Source: Clytia hemisphaerica
Taxonomy: Eukaryota; Cnidaria; Hydrozoa; Leptothecata; Clytiidae
DNA length: 64,000 nucleotides
Assembly: GCA_902728285.1 (NCBI GenBank)
Contig: CACVBU010000948.1
Location: forward strand, 201,190-265,189
Direction: 5' to 3'
Shown: piece by piece, positions 11,228-22,400 of the stretch
Position numbering within the stretch: the stretch's first letter is position 1
How the letters are laid out: every line of letters starts with the position of its first letter
Made by a program: the position numbers and the translations under genes
Notes under the pieces: generated by a model
Told to the model about the DNA's origin: nothing
Database searches by the model: none
The model's input: the letters and a program-made list of their open reading frames with translations, nothing else

Positions 11228-12825
11228 ATGCTACGATTTAATCACATCAGATGTTTGAAGCAATCCGTACAAATCAGTGGTTGGTATGCTGCTGTGAGAG
11301 CCTCAACTCAGTGTGTAACAGATGCTGAAAAGATGATCCAAAAGGTCTTGGAAACCAATTCCAATCATCCAGAATGGAAAAATATTAACAAAGATCGAAA
11401 ACTTTTACCAATGATTGCAAACAATCTTTCGAGTATGGGAAGGTTTGAAGAATTAGACCAGCTGTTTGATAAAGTTGGTATTGATAGTTGCTCCCTTGGT
11501 ATGCAAACCACATTGCTGAGGTCTTACATAGAGAGGCAGAATTGGGAAAGTGCCTTTGGCTTATTAAAAGTAAGTATAATAAGATATTTTGTAAAGCAAA
11601 TTTAAAACTTTCCAAATAAAAAGGTGAACCCTACTTCAGGTAGAGACTTTTATATATAAACATTTGATTCTGCCCTGTGCTTTCCTTTATCGACCTGTCA
11701 TTACTGCGGTATTGGTATTTGCGGCGTTAGCTTTTTTAGGCTTATGCAAATAAAGGATAGAAATAGAAATAGAAAGGTAAAAAACTTATCTATGATACTA
11801 ACGTTCAACTTTTCTTATAGAATTTAGAGGGTAAATTGAAGCATACAAGGATTCATCATGAATTAGTTCAAAACCTTTGCATATACAGTGATGTTCAAAA
11901 GGTGTTCCATCATTTTGGAATGCTTGTTGATAAAGAATCTTGTTTCAAATTTAAGCGAAGTCAAAACACTGCCCAAGAGACTTTTCAAGCAATTTTACAA
12001 TTCCTTATGGAAAATGAACATGCCATCTCTGAAAAAATGTTGAAAAGTTTGATCCAGTTTATGCATATTGCTGATATTTCTGTTGACTTGATAGCTCTGG
12101 AGAATTTACACAAGTTATTTTTATCTTTGGAATATGAATGTAAGCTATCCAAAATTGAGGAGCTGGAATTGTTAGACGAGATAAAAGAAAGTCATAGCAA
12201 AGATGAGAAATCTTTTGTAACAGAATTGAAAGTAGGTATAGAAAAAAAACTTATTGAAAATGGAGGGCATTCATTTCTCGAGAATTTAAAAGTAATGAAA
12301 AAAGAAGCTTACATTATCGATGTTGCTAATGTTTTATACTACCAATCTGAAAAACAAAGCGGACCTAATATTTTGAGATTAAAGAACATTGTCAGTAGTC
12401 TTGTATCTCTAAATCAACACAAAAAACGCTCAAAAAGTGTGATATTTGTGGTGCCAAGAGGTGGATCTGGAAGAAAACTTCATCTTGTAAATTATTTGCA
12501 TCATCTGAAACAAGAATTTATAATGACTTGTAGTATAGATTTAATTTCAAACCAAAAGGTTGACGATGATTTACTGATCATGTACTTAGCTCTTCAAAGC
12601 CCAAACAAATCTGTTGTCATTTCTAATGATAACTTTACAGAACACTTAGCACTTATATCGGAATCAAAACGATCAGACATGATTACTTGGTTGAGATCAA
12701 CAGTGAAGGACTTTTCTGGAAATGGAACAATCCAATTATCAAACTACATACCAAGTGTTATGGTTAATAACGGTAGATTATGTATTATTAGTGATAATAA
12801 TGTTTTGTATATAAAAAAGTCATAG
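11228..12825 (+). CDS. PRORP: PRORP-like protein-only RNase P (mitochondrial)
   Basis: Two exons, 11228..11569 and 11821..12825, joined in phase 0, encode 448 aa. The N-terminus MLRFNHIRCLKQS is Arg/Lys-rich without acids, fitting a mitochondrial presequence. A helical repeat (PPR-like) region follows. The C-terminal NYN metallonuclease domain starts at YIIDVANVLYY (Asp281), then DDDLLIMYLAL (Asp362-364) and VISNDNF (Asp384). These match the catalytic aspartates of protein-only RNase P, and the 20-residue step from the DD to the last Asp is as in PRORP. The family cuts 5' leaders from tRNA precursors. It is shorter than human PRORP (583 aa). I see no CxxC before the nuclease domain and no Trp-His pair near the C-terminus, so the zinc site that ties the domain together appears lost. 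A poly(A) signal AATAAA is at 12935. A diverged paralogue is possible. Confidence 0.7.
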
Positions 12826-13408
12826 GTGATTTTAATAGTTTTATAAGATTCTAGTGATAAACCATTTTACACAACAATATTTTAGAACACAGAGTAGACC
12901 TGTTTCATCTTTTCATCTTGAAATTGAAAAATTGAATAAAGCATCCATGAGAATAGATGCAACAAACTGTCTTTTCTGGTTTTATTCTCGATATTTCAAA
13001 TTTAAATTCTAGAATATTAAAACATTATGTAGATATTACTATAATAATTATTTTTGTGTATATTCAACTTCAGTTTGTAATTAAAAGCATATCAACATTG
13101 TTGAATATCTTGTTGTTTTTTGTTTCGTATTAAGCAGTATTAAGTAATCATTTTTGATTTGGAAGATTTTCAAGATTGCTTTTGAAAAATTTGATGTGAC
13201 AAGAAAGTTTTCTGTGGAAACCAACCCTTAGAGGTTTATTATACAGCATAAACAATACTATATCTTTTAGAAAAAGGCCCTCAAATAATCATGTATTGTA
13301 CCCGTCATTATCATTACCTTTATTTTTCTTTTAAAATCGAGTGCCTGTTTTTTTCATTTATTTAGATAACAAAGAAAAATAGAAAAATAAGAAAATCAAC
13401 AAATTAAT
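12826..13408. other. Intergenic gap between PRORP and EXOSC9
   Basis: Holds the PRORP 3' UTR with AATAAA at 12935-12940 and the EXOSC9 promoter region. It is very AT-rich and has no repeats that I can match. Confidence 0.5.
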
Positions 13409-16400
13409 ATGAAAGCATCCAGTGTAAGGTTTACAACTTGTGAGAAGCAGTTTGTTGGCAAGTCAATTGAAAGTGGCATTGTAAGATCTTATTTTCTCTC
13501 AGATTGTTTAATGGTCACATATTTTTGCTTCAAATAAGTCTTATAGCATACCAGCTAGTTGAGTTAAAAAAGTTTCCGTAATTTTTAAATTTCATGATAC
13601 AAATTTTGATAACAATCCTGTACATTAGGCCAAAAAACCCAACATTTTCTCTTGACTCTATTGTACTTTTACTTTCAGAGATTGGATGGTCGACAAGCAT
13701 ATGATTACAGAAATCTTGAAATCAACTTTGGATTAGATTATGGCTATTGTGAGGTCACATTAGGAGATACAAGGTCTGTCTAGAAACTACCATTATCAGG
13801 GTTACTTTCATGGTGGAGAAATGCTTTTTTTCAGAAAAGGTTTAAATACATGCTTTAGAAGAAGAGGGAAGGGCAATGAATGTCCCTTACTCTAGCCCCT
13901 CAACCTATGTGTGATTCTTGCACTGCAATTCTTTATAAGGTACACTAAGAATTTTGATCATCAAGATCATCTTTAAATGGGTAAGTAACCTGAGGTCTTA
14001 CAATACGAAATTGAAAATTAAAACAGAGATGTCATTTCATTTTTACACGGCAGTGAAGTTTAACATCTTGAAGAATTTTATTAAATTTTTACTTGCTTTA
14101 TTTAGAGCACTTGCACAGACGTCTTGTGAGTTGATCAAACCATTAGATTCACGACCAACTGATGGCCAGCTCTTCATCAATGTTGACTTATCACCTATGG
14201 CTTCCTGTTCCTTCGAAAGTGGAAGGTGGGACATTATTTATTTTCTTCAAATGGAGTTTAAATTCAAAGTTTTAGTTCCTAAGAAGAAAAAATTGCCAAT
14301 TGAACTTTTAACTTTAAATTTTAGATATTGCACTTGATGAGTACTTTAAATTACTCTTTTCTGTTTAGACTCCTAGTTCTTTTTACTAAGTTTTCATTTT
14401 GTATATTTTTATTTTATTTTTTGACAGAATGACAAGTGAAGGGGTTGAGATTAACCGACTGATCGACCGAGTACTAAAAGAATCTAGACCAATTGATACT
14501 GAGTCTTTATGCGTTCTTGCCGGAGAAAAGGTTTGTTTTCAACACAGAAATATTTGTGTGTTATGTGTATCATTTTTTTCGTACATTACAACAAAATGTA
14601 AATTTTTTTTTAGAATATTGAATTTATGTAAACTTAAAATGTAGAAGCAGCAAATTAATAGAACAGAAAAATGAAGCGACTGCTTATGTAGAAATTTGCG
14701 TCATCTTTCGTGACTTCATCAGCATATCATATCATAGAATTTATGTAATATATATAAGTCTGATAACCTTTTTGTGAATATTCATTCTAAATATTTGTTG
14801 TGATTTGTCTTGTCCTTTTGTTTTGTGGGTTTTGTTCTCTGTGTTTCCATTGAATAGTTGAAGGTTTCATACTTCTAGACTATATAAAAAACCTTAAATT
14901 ATTTTTTTTTCAATATTCTACTTTTACTTTTAATATTATTTCGAATTCAAAATTTTAGGTTTGGTCGGTTCGTGTTGATGTTTTGGTTTTGAATCACAGT
15001 GGAAATATCTTGGATTGCTGTTGTATAGCTGCCATTGCATCTCTGGCCCATTTCAGGTTGGTTTTCCGTATGATATCCTGTCCTACATTGAGTAAACGAT
15101 AATGTATCGTGTTAACTGTAAAAACAGGAATATCTGAGTTGAAGGACATCATTCAATGTATCTCCTATTTGCTTTACACAGCAGTTTTGTACGAAAGAAA
15201 GAACAACTTTCTCCCCCTCCCTTGCTGAGCGAGCACAAATTATGAGAATTCAATTTTGTTAATTCTGCTATGTCAGCATTAGAGGCTCGCCTCCTTTCCA
15301 TGTAGGCTTTATTATTAATCTTCTGGTCATTCTTTCAGGCGACCAGATGTTACGGTAACTGGGCATGACGTGACAATTGTAAGTTTGATTTTTTGTCTGG
15401 ATTACCTTTCGGAAGGTATGATCCTTCCCTATTAAAATTGTAGTTTAAAGAAGATATTTGGGAGATTTTAACCTGTCTGTAGTTTTAGAATATTGTAATG
15501 GGGTGCAATATATCCAGTGGTGTACTTAAACATTTACTCTTGAAGTAGTACTGAAAATAAATCTTGGGACATTGAATTTTTCTATTTTCAGCATTCGTTG
15601 AAAGAAAAGGAGCCAGTACCTTTGAATGTTCATCATATGCCCATCTGTATTACTTTTGGATTTATCGAGGACGAAAAGAAAGGGTTTGTCACTTTTCGTT
15701 CTAAATACTATGTCATGGGTTTCGCCTACAGAAATTATTTAGAAGTTTTATGAAGTTGCTTGTAAGAAGAATTTTTTATTAGGAAATTTTTTCAATTTTC
15801 TACTGGGGGGTTTTCACTTAAGGGTCGAGCTTTCTTACTTGAGATTCACAACACTTGGGTCACCCCAAGGGTCATATGAACATATCAACCAAATTGAATC
15901 TCTGACATCCAGGGGAAACATACTGGGCACCCCCCCCCCTGGATTCTGGGGGGGGGTTGAGGATTTTCAGATTTTTAAAAATAGGTGGGGGTTGGGTTGA
16001 TGAGAAATTTCAGGTGGGGGTAACCCTATGTAGGTGGGGGTAACATTTTTCAGGTGGGGGTTGTCAAATTTTCTGTATTTAACTTCGTTTGATTTTGTAC
16101 TTTTTTGTCTTTTTCAACTTTCCACATACTATACTAGATAAAAATATAAACAAATGACCAATTTTAATGAGTGAGTGTTCAAACAAAGCACATCTCTTTA
16201 TATCCATTACCTATGACATATGTTTCCTAAAGGAAAAAAGGATAAACTGAATTTTCAGGTGGGGGTTAAAAGATTTTACAAATTTAGGTGGGGGTTGCTG
16301 AAAAAGGTGGGGGTTGGGCTGATATGAGATTTCAGGTGGGGGTAACCCTATGTAGGTGGGGGTGACCTTTTTCAGGTGGGGGTTGGAGGGGTGTTGCCCA

Positions 16401-19400
16401 CTATGGGAAAGTATGATAACGCCATTCCCAGACTTCGAATGAAAATTCTTCGGGTCGCCATCGGCTCACTTTGAATAAAAACATTCCATCAAATTGATAA
16501 AGATATTTTTTGTTCTCATATCAACCATCTGTATTACTTTTGGATTTATCGAGGACGAAAAGAAAGGGTTTGTCACTTTTCGTTTAAATACTATGTCATG
16601 GGTTGCGCCTACAGAAATTATTTAGAAATTTTATGACGTTGCTTGTAAGAAGAATTTCGGTTTAGAGTTTCAATTTTCATTTTTATTTCCTACTTGAGAG
16701 TCATCATAATAATTGAGGAGAGAGGGTCTCGAACATATCAACCAAATTGAATGTATGAAAAGGGAAAGCATGAAAATGCCACTCCTAGACTTCGATTGAA
16801 AATTCTTCACGTCACACTCGTTTGCAAAAAGAAGGGATAAATATATTGGAGTTTTTTTGGTTTTTTTGTAACCCTTAGGGGGACTGAAATTAGATATTGT
16901 GATTTTTACAATCCTTAGAGGGATTTTGAAGGTCCAAAAAAGGCATTCTTAAGGGCAGCACATGCCCATACACTCCATTGCCTAAGTACCCCCGGACTTT
17001 CAGCTTACTTTGGTTTAAAAGTACTTGGTACTGCTTTGTTTTCATCTCGCCAAATTGATGAAAATATTTTTTGTTTTCACACCATTCAGCCAGCAGTTGA
17101 TCATAGACCCTGAAGAAAAGGAGGAGAGTATTATTGATGGCAAACTAATGATGGCTTTCAATATCCACAATGAAGTGTGTTGTGTTCAAATGAGTGGTGG
17201 TGTATCTGTCGATTATGAACAGGTTTGCCGAAAAGCTTTATTCTATTTCTGAAAACCATGCACCCTTTAAGAGATATTTTCTAAAATATCCACAACGTAA
17301 ATGAAGGGAATTGCATCTTTGTGTTTTAGGTTGCTAACTAATGTTCTTTCGAGATTCTCTCAAGATTCACTTTGTTTTATTTATTGGGGTTGAACTGGGC
17401 ATTGTCTGGGAACTGTGACAGTTTAGATGTACATGTCTGGAAAAGTTGATGTTGATTTCTTTTAGCGTGCTATAAGCTTCTTGTGCAAATCTCTGAGTAT
17501 TTTCTGTAATACCTTATGGTATGACACACGTAAGAAAAAACTAGGTGAAATATTTTTGAAAGCGCAGGTAATTTGTTTCGAAATACTCGATGGTTGTAGG
17601 CTTGTGTGTGTTACGATCAAACTATCAAGACCGTTCTGAATACGAATGTTCACTGGAAGCCCTGAAGCCCCAGTGGAAAATATTTGAATAGTATATTGCT
17701 AAGCCATGTGAAATACACACAGAAAGATAAAACAATAGCTTAACATAATATTAATTCATAATATAAAACTTAATTTTCATAGTGTCCTTCAGGGTCTCTC
17801 CCCCCCCCCCATGCCTAGAATGAAAATCCCCCCCCTCGTTTTTCAAAAAAAATTCTTCCCAACATACGTCCTTTTGGCCTCTAAACCCATTCCAGGGGGG
17901 GGGCACTATGATTGACTTCAAGAGGAATTTGCAACCATGACATGGGTTATGAAGAAAAGGTGTTTGTTTAATTGTTTAAGATATCCAGTTGAGCAAACAC
18001 TCAGATAATGGAATCATAAAAACTCAAACTTGGCCAAAGATGAAGAAAATTAAAATATTCAAGTCGATAGACCTTTTCATAAATTACGTCACGAACATCA
18101 CTTGGCTCGTATTCAAACAATTACCATGGTGATTATGTCTCTTCAGATCTTAAATGATTTTTTTATATGTAGAAAGTAGTTTTAATAAAATTCGCTGGGA
18201 GTTGATCACCATGGCAATAATTTCGAGGTAAGTGATGTTCCTGACGTAGTTTATGAAAAGGTCTATTGGAACGGTCAGTTAATTATCGGGGTATTTTTAT
18301 ATTGGAAAAAAAATGACATGGCATATTGCTCTTTCCCAGTTTGATCAACGCTGAACGAATATGAATTATTATGCTACGTTTGATTTGCCCTGGCCTGGAT
18401 ATTCATGATATGCGCCATTGCAATGTCTTCTGACATTACATAACGTATAACAGCTGATTGGTTGTAATAGACGTAAATCAGTCAATACGTCACTTTCAAC
18501 CAATCAGCTGTTGGGTCTTAGGAAGACAAAGCAATGATGCATATTATGGATAGGCCATAAACTCTTTTATTATTTTGATGTTTCTGGTATACCGTATTTT
18601 TAAAGTCGTTTAACATTCCAAATTCAGAAGGCAGCGCTTGTCGACTTTGTCAACTCGAAAATATCGCTTTCAGCGAAGAATTTACCGGCCCTGTGTTTAT
18701 AAACATCTAGGAAAAGTAGGAAGCGAACAAAATATATTTGCAACTCAAAAATTCAGGCTAGATTCGTGCTGGCGATCAATACTTATTTTTCAAGCTATCG
18801 TTAATCAGGTTTACCTGTTGTTTATTTTACAATTTCTTAACTAAACTTTATGACTGATGGAACATTTCATTCGTGCACTTTTAATTATATTAACCTCATT
18901 CAGGACTTTTTTTTACTGCATATCATCTGCTCTTGCTGAAAACAACCTTTTCAACACTCTGACCTATAGTTAAGGTTTTTAAATTTACCGTAGAACATTC
19001 CCTTCTTCGCCTCAAAGGATCAAAATCAGCAAAAAAAGTTTCGTATACTAGAAAGAGTTTAAAGTTGACCGGCAAATATTTATTTTATAAAGCTCTACAA
19101 GTCCTGCACAAGCTAAATATTTAAAGGTCGCAGTTCGTTTTAATTTGAGAGTTTGACATGGAAATCGTCGAGGTTATTAGAAGTTCAAGTGACCGTAGCA
19201 TGAAGGTAGAGCATCCAGCTACGGTGCGCAAGATTGTGGGTTCGATCCCCAGCCGGGTCATACCAAAGATTCCCAAAATGGTACTTGATGCCTCTCTGCT
19301 TGATGCTCAGCAACTAAAGAGACGGATCAAGGGTAAGTGGAGAAATTCAGGGAAAGGAGTGGCGCCCTCCCCTACCTTCGGGTAGACAGCTATACGAAAA

Positions 19401-22400
19401 GGGAGCCTTCGGGTCGCCCTCGACTGCGGTCGCAAACTTACTTTGCTTTTAGAAGTTCAATTACGATATTCTCACCATCTCGGTGGTCAATTTAATCTAA
19501 GTGAGATCAAAACATCCTTCTGAAATTGTCGTTGAATGATGAAAATCTTGAGTTGAACGAAACACATATAGTGTCTTGGGAATTTCAGCATATGACAGTA
19601 TAATCTCACCAATTTTTGACCATTTGATAAATTAGGTATCTTTGATATTGTTAAACATGCTCTAATTCATTAAATGGTCAAAAATCGGTGAGAATATACT
19701 GTCATCTGCTGAAATTCCCAAGACAATTGTGCTCCATCCCATTTCCAGTTTCCAATTTACTTTAGTCAGTAAAGTGAAACCTGAACCGTTAAGTCAGTCA
19801 GAAGTATGAGGTTATCGATATGTTTGTCTATTTTATTGTTCTTGTATGTGCAAAATGTGCAAATTACAGAAGCCAAATCTCGAACCAGCAATAAAATGAA
19901 AAACAATTGGAATATGAAAAGACGACCATTTTGGAGTAAACATAATCGCGATAGAAAAGGCCGGAAAACAACTACTGCGGTCACATTAACATCGGCAACA
20001 ATGACAACCACCCTATCAACAATGACGACCACCCTGTTAACAGAAACGACCACCCCAACCACAACGAGCCCAACAATAAATTTCCGAATGCCTCAGGTAC
20101 CGGACAGCAATCGACCACCTGGATGTCAGCTCGTGACATTCCTTAAAACTATCGATGTATGCGTACAAAATAACTTTTGCATAACGGTTGAATATTATGA
20201 AAATGTGTATTTATGCTTTTAATTAAATATTCATCATAACCCTGAAATCTTTTTTACTTTCTTTCCTTTCTTCATGTGAAAATCCTCGGAAAAAACTCTG
20301 AATACCGTCCTTGTGTGACAACTGTTTTATAACTTGATACGACATATGTTTTTAGGTCAATTTCTCAATCACAGTAGTTTTCGAGTTCCTTTTATTTTCG
20401 CACACCTCTTAAAATAAAGTATTGGTGCACCCTATAATTTTCGCGAAACTCTTGACTCACTTCTAATTTTATTTTAATTCTTTTGACGAAAAGGCCATGA
20501 AATCATGAAGGTTTTTAGTCTGCACTTTAGCATCTTATACACCCATAAGGTATTTTTAATCTAAATGGAGGGCTTTGCATTAGTTATCGCATAGTGCAGA
20601 ATGCAATATGTGTAATATCAAAATCAAAACCAACATTTGAGTTTTTTGTCTCCTCTAAAAAATGGAAGACGAACAATTTTTGATTTGTTTTAATTCGTGC
20701 TATGGCATTCCAAAGGCTTATAGTAATTTACGGAATAAAATTCCGCCTTTTAATTTACGGAATTTTATTCCGCAAATTACTAATCTACGGAATACGTTGA
20801 TATCTCTTGAAGCAATAGAGGTATATTGTTCAAAATTCACACATGTCTTCATAATGGATCAATGCTGCTACATGCCAAATTTGGGAATATGAAACTTACG
20901 TAAACCGTAATTACGGCCAATAAAGCATTTAGTGCCGTACTGATTACAAAAATTCCGCAAATTACTAATCTACGGAATTCTTAAATAACTTTCGAACCGT
21001 TGAATATCCTATAACGAAATTTGGCACGTATCTTCGTATCCGTCTGCTTCACATAAATTAAATCTCCTACCCGACGTGGGAAGTAGATACGTAAGAAAAA
21101 CGTAACGTGACATAGTGCAAGAATACAAGTCTGCGTATCTCTGGAACGAATATGTTTTTTAGAGAGGACTTTCATAATATACCTTACGTGTTCACACGAA
21201 ATTTGGGCTTGTTGGTCAGATTTCTCTTTAAATTATAGCAGTTTTAAGTTTTGGTGGTGAACGGTTATGGGATGACTACGTGATTTTACGTTTTTCTTAT
21301 GTAACTCCCGTCAACAAGGTACCACAGATCTGATTTTTGGCATGAAGCAGCGTCTTTTAGATACTAACACACGTGCTAAATTTCGTTGCAAGATATATAA
21401 CGGTTCGAAAGTTATTTTAGAATTCCGTAGATTAGTAATTTGCGGAATTTTATTACGCAGATTAGTAATTTGCGGAATTTCAACGTAACTCTCGATGACG
21501 TCATTGTATTGGTCTGAAATTTTTCATGTGAGCTTTGGTCACAAAGAGGCTACTCTGTGCAAATTTTCATGTTGGGAAACATATTCGTTCCAGAGATACG
21601 CAGACTTGTATTTTTGCACTACGTCACATTACGTTTTTCTTACGTATCTTCTTCCCACGTAGGGTAGGAGATTTAATTTTTTTAGAGAGGACTTTCATAT
21701 ATACCTTACGTGTTCACACGAAATTTGGGCTTGTTGGTCAGATTTCTCTTTGAATTATAGCAGTTCTAAGTTTTGGTGGTGAACAGTTATAGGATGACCT
21801 ACATGATTTTACGTTTTTCTTATGTAGCTCCCGTCAACAAAGTACTACAGAGCTGATTTTTGGCATGAAGCAGAGTCTCACGGATACTAAGATACTTGCC
21901 AAATTTCGTTTCAAGATATGTAACGGTTCGAAAGTTATTTGAGAATTCCGTAGATTAGTAAATTGCGGAATTTTATTCCGCAGATTAGTAATTTGCGGAA
22001 TTTCAACGTAACTGCCGATGGCGTCGTTGTATTGGTCTGAAATTTGGCTTGTGATTTTTTATCACAAAGGGGCTTCCCTGTGCAAATTTTCATGTTGCGA
22101 GACTTATTAGTTGCGGAAATACGGACACTGGTATTTTTGCACTACATCGAAATACGTTTTTCTTACGTAACTCCTGTCAACAAGGTTCCACAGAGCTGAT
22201 TTTTGGCATGAAGTAGAGTCTTACTTACTTTTTAAAGAAACGTCTATTGGCACTGTTTAGGGTTACATACCCGCAAATTGACCTAAAGGTCAAATTTTGC
22301 ACCACTCTTCGGATTGCGCATTTGTTTAATTTCAAAGATAAAATACCTTTAAGGTTTCGAGCTTGGATTGTGTATGGAATGCACTGCACAAATTGCAATT

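Noticed and set aside
18638..18844. Short open frame as a further nested gene
   Set aside because: No signal peptide, no family cysteines, no splice or promoter support.
19191..19262. Functional tRNA gene
   Set aside because: A and B boxes are present, but acceptor and anticodon stems do not pair. The sequence continues into a SINE body with a target duplication.
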